Shown: positions 1-7,350, counted from the first letter of the stretch. The stretch: 12,710 nt of DNA from Sulfuricaulis sp040901545 (GCF_040901545.1 NZ_JBBDYL010000062.1:1-12710); one strand, 5' to 3'. The notes: generated by a model from the letters alone, not told the origin. Translations and numbers: made by a program.

Positions 1-1
1 T

Positions 2-253
2 GTGGTGAGGGAGAGGGTTGGGGGGAGGAGGGTGGGGGTGGTGAGGTTGGATTGCCAGCCGTTCGCCGAGGGTTGGGGGCTGCAAAACGTGTTGGGGATG
101 GCGAATGCTCCGGTTGAGAAGGCGCTACGGGCGTTCGCGAGCGATCTCGCTGAGAGATATAACGAGGTGATGGCGGGGTTGCCGCATGAGAGTGAGGGGT
201 GGAGTTTGAAGTTTGGGGAGGAGCTGGTGGGGATGGAGGCGGATCCAAGGTGA
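2..253 (+). CDS. C-terminal end of an unrecognised protein (cut by window edge)
   Basis: This frame is open from the left edge to a TGA at 251-253, so only the last 83 residues of a longer protein are visible. I do not recognise the family. The tail is mostly helical in appearance, with a segment around residues 43-60 (FASDLAERYNEVMAGLPHES) followed by an acidic end. Codon choice is striking: GGG, GTG, TTG and GAG dominate, making the coding strand very G-rich, unlike the genes to the right. This suggests a different origin, perhaps the flank of the island. The minus strand here is also largely open, but its translation is serine/proline-rich and looks like a shadow. Whether this is a true gene is moderately uncertain because no start or known domain can be seen. 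Confidence 0.45.
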   Translation: MVRERVGGRRVGVVRLDCQPFAEGWGLQNVLGMANAPVEKALRAFASDLAERYNEVMAGLPHESEGWSLKFGEELVGMEADPR

Positions 254-351
254 GTGACTTGCGTTCGCCGGGATAAGGGCCTCGCGCTGCTGTTCCCGCC
301 GCGTTCCATATGTATCCACTTGCTGCGGACGTGATTGCCAAGCGCGACCCG

Positions 352-570
352 GTACTGCTCGATGAACTTCTCCGCGATGGAGTGCAGCTCCAGCTCGAGG
401 GGTGCGCCGGTGTCGTCGCCGCGCTCGATCGCCAGCTCCATCAACGTGATGAGCAGGGCGAACTTGTACGTCGCGACGAACTCGCCTTCGTCGAAAATCC
501 GCTGCATCTGCTGCAGGAAATCGAGCTGGCCCCTGTCGCCTAAATCGGGGACCCACGCTTTGCCTTGCAC
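352..570 (-). pseudogene. N-terminal remnant of an HNH endonuclease family defence gene
   Basis: On the minus strand, a frame from a possible GTG at 570-568 reads into a segment closely resembling the N-terminus of a family annotated as HNH endonuclease in defence islands. The diagnostic pieces are DFLQQMQRIFDEGEF, then VATYKFALLITLMELAIE, GDDTGAPL and IAEKFIEQY. In the intact family, as I recall it, the next residues are Trp-Arg-Gln and the protein runs on for several hundred residues with the HNH site far downstream. Here resemblance stops at about position 352, right after the Gln-Tyr codons, and no other frame restores it. Only about 73 residues survive and the catalytic part is missing. 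No good ribosome-binding site precedes it. I judge this a truncated, non-functional relic. The family assignment comes from memory of the motif, not from a search. Confidence 0.55.
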
Positions 571-765
571 GCCCCGGCTGATGGACAGGTGAATAAGCCG
601 CAGGCGATGTAAGACACGTGTTTCTTGGGAAGAGCCATTACTGAGGAAAGCTCTCCTAATAGTGGCAATATTCGATGCTCGGGGATGGCGCAATTGCCTC
701 CGGGGAGTGCCCGAAGTGCGGGACGCAGGGACGGCCAAGAATTCCTGCTGGACTACGAGGGGCAA
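571..765. other. Upstream region of the helicase-nuclease gene
   Basis: This stretch separates the HNH remnant from the helicase start. The helicase frame stays open back to 625 but its translation there (Ser/Gly-rich, no motif) is unlike a domain. AGAGC at 631-635 and GCTCT further on could form a weak 5-bp stem. I see no convincing promoter, though one is expected here. Confidence 0.3.
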
Positions 766-3492
766 ATGGCGGGACTGACCAAGCCACAGCTAAGAGCCAT
801 CGATAGCATGCGGTCGCACAACGTGCAGATCATTGCGTGCGCGGGATCGGGCAAGACAGAAGTCATTTCGCGAGGCATTGCGGAAATTGTCCGCAGGGGC
901 GCTGCTCCGTCAACGATCGTAGCCTTCACGTTCACCGAAAAAGCTGCCGAGGAGCTCAAGGCCCGCATCCGTTACATCCTGAAGGAGATGGTACCCGGCA
1001 CCTCCGGCCTAGGCGACATGTATGCCGGGACCATTCACTCGTACTGCTTCGAAGCGTTAAAGGAACTGCGTCCCGAATATCGGTCCTACGACGTGCTCGA
1101 CGAGGCGGCGAGGGTCGCCTATCTGTCGAAGCCGTTTAACTACTACAACCGGCTGAATCTAGTCGGGCTTGAGAAAGCCTACGGACTGACGAAATTCGTT
1201 ACGGTCACCCGGTTCATCGGCGCGGTCGAAGTGTTCCTGAACGAGGGGATCAGTGCCTCGAGGCTTACGAAGATTGATCCACGGATGGCGGAGGCAATCG
1301 ACGCCTACCGCGCCGCTCTGGCCGAGGACAGATATCTTGATTTCTCGACAATGATCCACGAGCTGGTGACGCTGCTCGAAACGGACAGGACTGCGCGCAG
1401 GGATTTCCAGGCGAAAGTTCGCTATGTGGTCGTGGACGAGTACCAGGACGTGAACGGCCTGCAGGAACGCTTGATCAGGGCGATGGCCGGGCGGGATACC
1501 CGCGTTACGGTCGTTGGCGATGATGACCAGAGCATCTACGGCTGGCGCGGCGCAGTCGTTGATTACATCAAGAATTTTCCGAAAGCGTTTCCAAACGTCA
1601 AGACCGTGACGCTTCAGGACAACTTCCGCAGCACAGCTGGAATCGTGTCGCTTGCGAACGGCTACATCGCGCACAACCGGAGCCGGTTGGTAAAAAAGAT
1701 GATTGCGAGGGGCCGGATGGGTCATCAGGGGACTGACATCCAGTACAGCCATTTCGAAACCGAGGACGATCAGGCGCGGTTCATCACCAGGCGTATCCGC
1801 GAGCTCGTCGGGAGCGATTTCACGGGGAAGGACGGAAAGCAGTTCGCGCTCGGCCTTGGCGACGTCGGGATACTGGTGCGGAGCAACGCCGACGTTGAAC
1901 GGCTTCTTCCGTTCCTTGTTCAAGCAGGGATCGACTATGTGGTTGACAGTGGCGAGTCGGTTTTCGACCAGGTGATCGTGCTCGGGGTGCTCGACATATT
2001 CGACTGGGTATTTGGACTTCCCACTCAACCGCTGGACACCATGGTCGGGCTCTATCTCTCAAATCTGCGGGACGGAACACGGACTGTGCCGGCTAAGGCC
2101 GAGATCCTGCGGCGGATCAGGGCGATGAAAAGAAGGCTCGATGCCATTGCTAGGAAAGGGAATCGGGACTACCTGCCTGACCTTGGGCTCCAGGGTTTGT
2201 TCCACGAGCTGCTGGGCGAACTTGGCATTCCGCAGACGGTCCTCACCGATGCCGAGCACTTCTATCTCGCGTCGCTGAGCCTCGCCGTGTCTGACTATGA
2301 AAAGGTCTGGCAGCGGCTTCGGCATTCTGAATACAAGTATTTCCGCGGGTTCGTCACTGCGTGGGCCCAGTATTCGTACGCCGTACCTGGAACGCAGATC
2401 GGTGGCATTACGGGCCGCGTGAAGGTGATGACCATTCACAAGGCGAAAGGCCTTGAGTTTCCGGTCGTATTCATCCCGTACTTGAACAGGAAAAGAAAGC
2501 CGAATCCCAGGGCTTCGTTCATTCCGGCAAAGCTGTTCAACTCGGCACGGTACGACGGTACTGAAGAGGATGACCGCCGCGTCTACTACGTTGCCGTGAC
2601 ACGGTCGCAGAAGTACCTGTTTCTTTCCGGGATGGAGCAGGACAATACGGTCCAAAAACCGCGCGAGCCTGCTGTCATGGTCGCAGAGCTAGACCCGAAG
2701 CTGCTGTCCGCACCCAAGGTACTGCGGCCGCCCAGGTCCGGGCTTGCCGAACGAAAGCCGGACCACGCGTTCGCGACCACGTTTTCGGAGCTGACGGCGT
2801 ACGGGCGCTGCGGCTACGACTACAAGCTGAGGTACTTCTTCGGCTACAACGCCGGCGTTCCCGCCGCCTTCGGATATGGGACCCAGATCCACAACATTCT
2901 GAACCTCATCCACACGCGATACAGGGACAAAACGCTGAGCGACAGGCACGTAAAGAAGCTGGTCGACAAGCATTTCTATCTCCGCTATGCGCCAGGCGCA
3001 ATGAGCAAGAACGCAAAGAAGGCAGCTGTCAGGGTGGTCCAGAACTACGTGCGAAATCACTCACACGAGTTTCCGACCATCCTCGAAACGGAGAAAAGTT
3101 TCGAGGCGGCGATCGGCGACACGCTGATCGACGGGCAGATTGACCTGATCAAGCGGCTGGATGCGAACGGCAGGGTACAGGAGGTTGAGGTCGTCGATTT
3201 CAAATCGGACAACGCGCTGTTGTACAAACCCGACAGCCAGCACCAGGTGCGGCTCTACGTGGCCGCGTCACGCGACGCGCTCAACCTCGATCCGAAGAAG
3301 GCGACGATCCAGGATCTCGAGACCGGGAAGAAGGAAGATGTGCAGATCGGACCGCCAGAGATGCAGGAAACGCTGAAGGTGCTGGGCGGCCGCATCGACG
3401 GAATTCGGGCCGGGAAATTCGTACCGGTTAAATCAAAGCAGGTCTGCCCGGAGTGCGACTACCGGCGCATCTGCCCGCACGCGGTGAAATAA
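766..3492 (+). CDS. UvrD-like superfamily 1 helicase fused to RecB/Cas4-like PD-(D/E)XK nuclease
   Basis: This 908-residue protein is expected to unwind DNA 3' to 5' using ATP and to cut it with its own nuclease. Helicase motifs appear in order: Q-motif-like TKPQLRAID near residue 5, Walker A ACAGSGKT (24-31), TFTEKAAEEL, Walker B DEYQD (224-228), GDDDQSIYGWRGA (251-263), QDNFRST, MTIHKAKGLEF (555-565) and YYVAVTRS (607-614). The C-terminal nuclease has His709, Asp793 in DGQID, and Asp811/Lys813 in VVDFKSD, the RecB-family layout. Cys682 plus Cys894, Cys897 and Cys903 (C-x2-C-x5-C) match the Fe-S clasp of AddB and Cas4 nucleases. I chose ATG 766 because GAGG lies 5 bases upstream and the Q motif follows directly; the frame stays open back to TTG 625, with another ATG at 685. 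It is not RecB, AddA or UvrD proper: it is shorter than RecB/AddA, and UvrD lacks the nuclease. It converges on the GHKL operon with 47 bases between stops, suggesting a shared system. Confidence 0.9.
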   Translation: MAGLTKPQLRAIDSMRSHNVQIIACAGSGKTEVISRGIAEIVRRGAAPSTIVAFTFTEKAAEELKARIRYILKEMVPGTSGLGDMYAGTIHSYCFEALKELRPEYRSYDVLDEAARVAYLSKPFNYYNRLNLVGLEKAYGLTKFVTVTRFIGAVEVFLNEGISASRLTKIDPRMAEAIDAYRAALAEDRYLDFSTMIHELVTLLETDRTARRDFQAKVRYVVVDEYQDVNGLQERLIRAMAGRDTRVTVVGDDDQSIYGWRGAVVDYIKNFPKAFPNVKTVTLQDNFRSTAGIVSLANGYIAHNRSRLVKKMIARGRMGHQGTDIQYSHFETEDDQARFITRRIRELVGSDFTGKDGKQFALGLGDVGILVRSNADVERLLPFLVQAGIDYVVDSGESVFDQVIVLGVLDIFDWVFGLPTQPLDTMVGLYLSNLRDGTRTVPAKAEILRRIRAMKRRLDAIARKGNRDYLPDLGLQGLFHELLGELGIPQTVLTDAEHFYLASLSLAVSDYEKVWQRLRHSEYKYFRGFVTAWAQYSYAVPGTQIGGITGRVKVMTIHKAKGLEFPVVFIPYLNRKRKPNPRASFIPAKLFNSARYDGTEEDDRRVYYVAVTRSQKYLFLSGMEQDNTVQKPREPAVMVAELDPKLLSAPKVLRPPRSGLAERKPDHAFATTFSELTAYGRCGYDYKLRYFFGYNAGVPAAFGYGTQIHNILNLIHTRYRDKTLSDRHVKKLVDKHFYLRYAPGAMSKNAKKAAVRVVQNYVRNHSHEFPTILETEKSFEAAIGDTLIDGQIDLIKRLDANGRVQEVEVVDFKSDNALLYKPDSQHQVRLYVAASRDALNLDPKKATIQDLETGKKEDVQIGPPEMQETLKVLGGRIDGIRAGKFVPVKSKQVCPECDYRRICPHAVK

Positions 3493-3539
3493 CAGGTCGT
3501 CCGGGGCATCCAGATCGGCAGGAAACAGCGGTACCGCCG

Positions 3540-4313
3540 CTAGACTGCCGGTGCCGCGGCGGGTTTTTCGCCCCAGCGCTCGAACTCCTTGGGAAGCAGG
3601 CCGACAACTTCGTCAGGTGAACAGGCCGCCAGGTCGTAGGTGAGTTCAAGCTGCTGGACGAGGAGTGCAAGCCTGCGCGGCGAGCCCGGGCCGGATCCTC
3701 CCGAACCTCTTTTCGGCCGGCCCTTAGTTTCGTCGAAATACATGCGGTACGCGCCGGCTACGATCGCCGGATTCCCGAGGATCTTCTGGCGCGCGGCAAG
3801 CTGCTCAATGATCTCGCCTCGTCTGCTCAAGGGGCTGCTTCCGGGGGTACTTGCTGGGATCAGCAGCACCCGGCTTCTGTCCCCGTGTTGGCATACCGCG
3901 AGCCAAGGGGTGCGCACGAGGTGCCGGTAGTATTCCTCGAACTTGAACTTCCGGTCGAGGATATACGCTTCATCGGCGAGGACAGCGCGGTTCCCGGCAC
4001 TGTCGGCGGGGCAGAGCTCCTCGAAGTAGTACAGGGCGAGCCAGCTCCAGAGACGGTAGTCCATTGAGATCGACGCCACGCCGGAGGACGAAAACCGGTC
4101 CTTCAGGTACACGCCGAATTCATACCGGTCGGTGAACGGTTTACGTGCCGGCGCACGCTCAATCGACGTCGGCGGATTGAATGGTTCGGATGTGCCGGCG
4201 TCCGTGAGGAGCCAGCCCGGAGCGGTAGAGGGACTCCCGCTCCGAAGCGACGCAAGATATTCGCGGAATTTCTCGATGCCGGCATCGTTGAACACGCGTA
4301 CGGTGTCAGTCAT
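3540..4313 (-). CDS. DUF6339-like protein, last gene of the GHKL operon
   Basis: This 257-residue protein has no recognisable catalytic motif. Its most striking segment is SMDYRLWSWLALYYFEELCP (residues 83-102), a hydrophobic, aromatic stretch that I associate with the family called DUF6339, recalled from memory. Further on are FEEYYRHLVRTPWLAV (125-140) and a basic stretch at 198-214. The tail is Ala/Pro-rich. There is no signal peptide; the hydrophobic stretch contains charged residues and is more likely a buried helix than a membrane span. The start ATG at 4313-4311 has AGGAG 6 bases upstream and overlaps the preceding gene by 8 bases (ATGACTGA), so translation is probably coupled and the products may form a complex. 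The role is unknown; a structural or adaptor subunit for the ATPase is an inference from position only. Confidence 0.8.
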   Translation of the reverse strand: MTDTVRVFNDAGIEKFREYLASLRSGSPSTAPGWLLTDAGTSEPFNPPTSIERAPARKPFTDRYEFGVYLKDRFSSSGVASISMDYRLWSWLALYYFEELCPADSAGNRAVLADEAYILDRKFKFEEYYRHLVRTPWLAVCQHGDRSRVLLIPASTPGSSPLSRRGEIIEQLAARQKILGNPAIVAGAYRMYFDETKGRPKRGSGGSGPGSPRRLALLVQQLELTYDLAACSPDEVVGLLPKEFERWGEKPAAAPAV

Positions 4314-5079
4314 GGCCGACTCCTGCTGACGGCGCGGGCGGGACCGACGCCTTGGTTGCGAATTTCATGCGGTTTATGAATTTCTGGACCACGTTCTCTA
4401 TGCGGTCGTCCAGGTCCTCCTGCTCCAGTCCTTCGGGGATCTCCTCGCCTAGGAGCCCGGACGCAAACTTCCGCCAGTCCTGTACCCAGACGAGTTCATC
4501 GTCAGCGTCCTCGGCCATAGCGGCCCTGATTACCTCCGCCATCGCGTGGGGGATGATGGTCCCCTGAAGGAGCGGGTCGGATTTGAGGCGGTCCGCGAGA
4601 AACGGAATGCGGTTGTTGATCACCAGCTCGGGGCGGTCCGCGCTTTCCATGTCCACCTGCCATACGGCTTCCCCGAGGTCGCGCAGGCGCAGGGGCAGGA
4701 TAGCCTTCTGGTCGTCCTGCTCGTCGCTGTCGTCAATCGGGTGAATGCGATTTGCGGCGGCGAGGATCTTGCCGACCTCGCCGGCCTCGTCAACGACCAT
4801 TACCCGGAACAGCAGCGCGCCGCCAGAGTCGATCTCGGTCAGGCGCGTATCGGCGGGTGCGCTAAGCGCACCGACAGTCCCGAAGCTGACGCGCATGGAT
4901 GAGCTCTTGATGTACGGTTCCACGTAGACGCGTCCGTTCGCGTCCAGACCGAGCTCGGTGAGCTTCGCTAGGTTCACCGTAAATGTGCGCGCGCCGCCAA
5001 GGGCGCCGTCTTTGAGCCGGATTGCAATCTTGTCGAGGGGAATGTTCTTCCGGCCGGTCGAATTTATGCGTCGTTTCAT
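4306..5079 (-). CDS. Unknown 257-residue protein, middle gene of the GHKL operon
   Basis: I do not recognise a named domain, although the N-terminal pattern (MKRRINSTGRKNIP, then VYVEPYIKSSSMRVSFGTVG around residues 51-70) resembles hypothetical proteins that I recall sitting beside GHKL ATPases. The first half looks beta-rich, with DTRLTEIDSGGALLFRVMVV as its best-defined block. An acidic linker (DDSDEQDDQK, about 117-126) separates it from a second half with alternating acidic and helical segments, including EDADDELVWVQDWRKFASG. No enzyme motif, signal peptide or membrane segment is visible. ATG 5079-5077 is preceded by GAGGAG at good spacing, and only 10 bases separate it from the ATPase stop codon. 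The downstream gene overlaps its end. A partner of the ATPase is the natural guess. That it is a real protein-coding gene is well supported; its function is not. Confidence 0.82.
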   Translation of the reverse strand: MKRRINSTGRKNIPLDKIAIRLKDGALGGARTFTVNLAKLTELGLDANGRVYVEPYIKSSSMRVSFGTVGALSAPADTRLTEIDSGGALLFRVMVVDEAGEVGKILAAANRIHPIDDSDEQDDQKAILPLRLRDLGEAVWQVDMESADRPELVINNRIPFLADRLKSDPLLQGTIIPHAMAEVIRAAMAEDADDELVWVQDWRKFASGLLGEEIPEGLEQEDLDDRIENVVQKFINRMKFATKASVPPAPSAGVGHD

Positions 5080-5089
5080 GTCCGGCTCC

Positions 5090-6898
5090 TCAGTCCGTTG
5101 CCCGCACGAGGAGATCGCGGCGCGGGTCGAAGCCTTTTACTTCCACGCTAAAGTCGGGATCCGTCGCTTCGATGACAAGTTCGTTCGGACTTATGGCCGA
5201 ATACGTGGCGCCCGAGCAGTCGTACTGCAGGTCGGTCTTCATCATGTCGAAGTCGTACGGGCTGTGTTTCTTGAACGGATTGCCGCGCAGAATGTCGTAT
5301 GCCGCCCGCACCCGGATCTGCATAGGAAACGACACAGCCGGGGTGGGCGCGCCCTTCACCGCAAAGCCGCCGACGCGTGACGCGATGCTGTAGGGCTTGG
5401 GCTTGCTCTGTATGGGCGGCACGATCGGCGGCCTGATAACGTCGTGCTTTACCGGTTTCTTCTGGCCGGCTTCCTTGACCGACAGTAGGTGAATGAGGGC
5501 GTCGTTTTCCAGGCGTTCAATTGCCCTCGCAAGCACGGCGTGCAGGCCGTTCAGGCTGCGCCTGATTTCCTGCAGGCGTGGAGCAGGGTTGCGCCAGCGT
5601 TCTGTGAGCTTGCCCGCGGTCCCGGTCCAGCGTGTATGCGCCGGATTTTCGGCATCGCCGAGAAAGGAGGTGATGGGCTTGTCCTGCGCGACCAGCGCAC
5701 CGAAGACCTGCCCGGCAAAGAACGACTGGCTCTCTCCCGGGATGGTCAGGCCGCCCCTTACCGCCAGCGCCCGGCCGGCAACCCCCTCGTCCGCTAGGCG
5801 GAGGAATAGATCTAGGTGCGTCGCCTCCACCGGCCCGCTCTTGGGCCGAAGCGAGATGGGGGCACGCACGTGCACAAGCTTTTTCCCGCTGTAGGCGTCG
5901 CGCAGCTCCTTTAGCGTCTCCTCGTCGAGGGCCGTTTCCATGTTCTTGGTCCAGGTGGAACTCAGCGTGACCTTCGGCGGTGTTTTCCTTGCCGCGTCAA
6001 TTTCGCGTATGAACCGGACCAGTTGTCCGTCGGCGAGTTCGGGCCCTCCGTACTTGCGCGCGAGTTCGTCAAATGTGCCTGCGGTGATCGTTTCCGACCC
6101 TACCGTCACTTCCAGCTGGCCGGTAAGGATCGGGAAGAAATAGTTCTTCACCACGAACGGGATGAATGCGCTTTCCGTGAACCCGTCGCGGATGAAGGGA
6201 ACTGCGATCGAGAGGCCGGATTCCTTTGTCCGTGAAATGCCGGACGCGCGCCGGAATGCCTCCACCTGCGTCGGGTCTCTGACGGGCAGCGGAATTCCGC
6301 CCGGGCCGGTCTCGGCGAAGAAACCGTGCGGTACGAAATCCTTGGACCCGATCCTGTGGATGTTGAGGACCGCCTGTCCCATGAGCGTCGGCGCGCCCGA
6401 CGTGTCGTCAACGGCTACCGAGATGCCGAAGAAGGAGCCGATCTGCGACGAACTCGAATAGACGAGCTTTCCGAGTCCCCAGCGGCCGCCCTTGGTGCCG
6501 CCCTTGTGCGAACGGCCGACACGGCGCCAGAAATCCGAAAAATTTCCGTCGTCCTTTTTGTCCCATGCGCCGGTAAGGCCGCTCGTTCCGAAGTCCTCGA
6601 TCACCAGGATGCGTGGCCGGGACAGGTCAATGCCGGTCAGATCGATGCCGCAGGCCTCGAGGTGGGGACGCAGCGGTTCGAACATTTCCTTCCAGTACGC
6701 CTGAAACTCAGGCGCGGTTTCGCTGATCGCGATGCGGGTGCGGACGACGTTGCCGGCTTCACTTGCGTCCATCGAGTTCTGGTGCGGCTCGCGCATAAGC
6801 GTCTCCGCGAGCCCGACCTCGTCCGTGTTGAACTGGTCGCGCTGCGTCATCTCCTGCTCGACCTCGTCGGGTCCGATTTCGCGGAAAAACACTTTCAT
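5090..6898 (-). CDS. GHKL-family (MORC/MutL-like) ATPase
   Basis: This 602-residue protein carries an N-terminal Bergerat-fold ATP-binding domain. Visible motifs are the N-box REPHQNSMDA (residues 36-45, with Glu37 and Asn41 placed for catalysis and magnesium binding), EDFGTSGLTG (101-110, adenine-contacting Asp102), the lid motif GGRWGLGK (137-144), and a later GLSIAVPF (228-235) in the expected place for the last motif. Such ATPases dimerise on ATP binding and act as clamps or gates on DNA. The remaining 350 residues have no recognised domain: a basic, Pro-rich linker around 480-510 leads to a beta-rich tail. There is no histidine-kinase phosphorylation domain and no MutL endonuclease motif. 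I set the start at ATG 6898 since AGGTGG lies 5 bases upstream; an in-frame GTG at 6907 lacks a usable site. Similar MORC/MutL-like ATPases next to cytosine methyltransferases, Vsr and helicases were described by Iyer and colleagues. Confidence 0.88.
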   Translation of the reverse strand: MKVFFREIGPDEVEQEMTQRDQFNTDEVGLAETLMREPHQNSMDASEAGNVVRTRIAISETAPEFQAYWKEMFEPLRPHLEACGIDLTGIDLSRPRILVIEDFGTSGLTGAWDKKDDGNFSDFWRRVGRSHKGGTKGGRWGLGKLVYSSSSQIGSFFGISVAVDDTSGAPTLMGQAVLNIHRIGSKDFVPHGFFAETGPGGIPLPVRDPTQVEAFRRASGISRTKESGLSIAVPFIRDGFTESAFIPFVVKNYFFPILTGQLEVTVGSETITAGTFDELARKYGGPELADGQLVRFIREIDAARKTPPKVTLSSTWTKNMETALDEETLKELRDAYSGKKLVHVRAPISLRPKSGPVEATHLDLFLRLADEGVAGRALAVRGGLTIPGESQSFFAGQVFGALVAQDKPITSFLGDAENPAHTRWTGTAGKLTERWRNPAPRLQEIRRSLNGLHAVLARAIERLENDALIHLLSVKEAGQKKPVKHDVIRPPIVPPIQSKPKPYSIASRVGGFAVKGAPTPAVSFPMQIRVRAAYDILRGNPFKKHSPYDFDMMKTDLQYDCSGATYSAISPNELVIEATDPDFSVEVKGFDPRRDLLVRATD

Positions 6899-6927
6899 TG
6901 CATCCACCTAGTGGCTTGGCCCATACC

Positions 6928-7149
6928 TTAGAGCGTGAATTCGGTTTCTCCGCCTGAGCCGCCGCCGGCGAACTTGGCACGGATGCTGTCCAGCTCGCGC
7001 TGCAGCGCACGGATGATTTTTCTTGAATCCTCTTCGCCGTACTCGTACGCGGAGCGGTTGGACAGATTGCCTATCAGCCGGATGTCGTTGATCGCCCGGT
7101 TGACCCGTTTGGTCGCCAACTCCACGAATTTGGCACGCTTGTTTCTCAT
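6928..7149 (-). CDS. Small basic protein preceding the GHKL ATPase
   Basis: This 73-residue protein begins MRNKRAKFVELATKRVNR and contains IRLIGNLSNRSAYEY followed by IIRALQRELDSIRAKF. It appears fully helical and basic, with a Gly-rich hinge near the C-terminus. I recall short proteins of this type just upstream of GHKL ATPases, but know no function; a DNA-binding or regulatory subunit is a guess. Its TAA at 6930-6928 is 29 bases from the ATPase start. The start is uncertain. ATG 7149 matches where I recall homologues beginning but has no ribosome-binding site. ATG 7191 has AGGAA at good spacing and would give 87 residues with an unconserved-looking extension. A TATAAT sequence at 7185-7180 would place transcription start between these, favouring 7149. 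Confidence 0.75.
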   Translation of the reverse strand: MRNKRAKFVELATKRVNRAINDIRLIGNLSNRSAYEYGEEDSRKIIRALQRELDSIRAKFAGGGSGGETEFTL

Positions 7150-7179
7150 ATGTATAAGACACATTAGTAATTTGTAGTA

Positions 7180-7185
7180 ATTATA
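7180..7185 (-). promoter_or_regulatory. Candidate -10 box for the GHKL operon
   Basis: Read on the minus strand, these bases are a perfect TATAAT. A good -35 match at 16-18 bases upstream is not obvious; the nearest T-C-G-A-C-G lies about 19 bases away. If used, transcription would start near 7173, giving about 20 bases of leader before ATG 7149, and would exclude ATG 7191 from the message. The site faces away from the methyltransferase promoter, so both operons would be driven from the same 190-base divergent region. Confidence 0.4.
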
Positions 7186-7284
7186 CGTCATGTATTCCTG
7201 TGTACGTCGAATACTCCTGTCCTGCTTCAGATTCCTTGGGGTGATTGACTAGGCAGCAAGCACCGATAGCAGGTCGTTTTACTG

Positions 7285-7315
7285 GCTGATTGGCACGCTT
7301 CGAGGCGCCATCAGC
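7285..7315. repeat. Imperfect inverted repeat in the divergent control region
   Basis: GCTGA-T-TGGC at 7285-7294 faces GCCA-TCAGC at 7307-7315, giving nine base pairs with one bulged T and a 12-base centre. It sits between the candidate promoters of the two divergent operons, upstream of both, so it is more likely a protein-binding site than an RNA hairpin. It has no T-run and does not look like a terminator. The rest of 7192-7377 holds no gene. Confidence 0.35.
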
Positions 7316-7316
7316 A

Positions 7317-7330
7317 CAGTCACTTGACTG
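7317..7330. promoter_or_regulatory. Palindromic candidate operator upstream of the methyltransferase
   Basis: CAGTCA (7317-7322) and TGACTG (7325-7330) form a perfect 6-bp inverted repeat around a 2-base centre. It overlaps the TTGACT -35 candidate, so a bound protein would block polymerase. The methyltransferase encoded downstream has an N-terminal helix-turn-helix, and related enzymes such as M.SsoII and M.EcoRII are known to repress their own promoters through that region. That this palindrome is the operator is inference. Confidence 0.45.
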
Positions 7331-7350
7331 GGAACCGAAGGTGTCATAAT
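7324..7350 (+). promoter_or_regulatory. Candidate promoter of the restriction-modification operon
   Basis: TTGACT (7324-7329, five of six consensus bases) and CATAAT (7345-7350, five of six) are separated by 15 bases, slightly short of the preferred 17. Transcription would begin near 7357 and leave a leader of roughly 20 bases before ATG 7378. The ribosome-binding site there is poor (AGCGGA at best), which would keep translation of the methyltransferase modest. Confidence 0.45.

Noticed and set aside
310..543. Plus-strand frame of 77 residues over the HNH remnant
   Set aside because: It is the complement of a recognisable minus-strand coding segment, so it is a shadow.
125..556. 143-residue minus-strand frame across the left edge
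   Set aside because: Its translation is Arg/His/Pro-rich with no motif; the HNH-like signal lies in a different minus-strand frame.
1159..2028. 289-residue minus-strand frame inside the helicase gene
   Set aside because: It is antisense to helicase motifs II to IV and has no recognisable content.
3528..3537. GCGGTACCGC palindrome between the convergent helicase and DUF6339-like genes, as a terminator
   Set aside because: It has no loop and no T-run on either strand, so it cannot form a standard intrinsic terminator.
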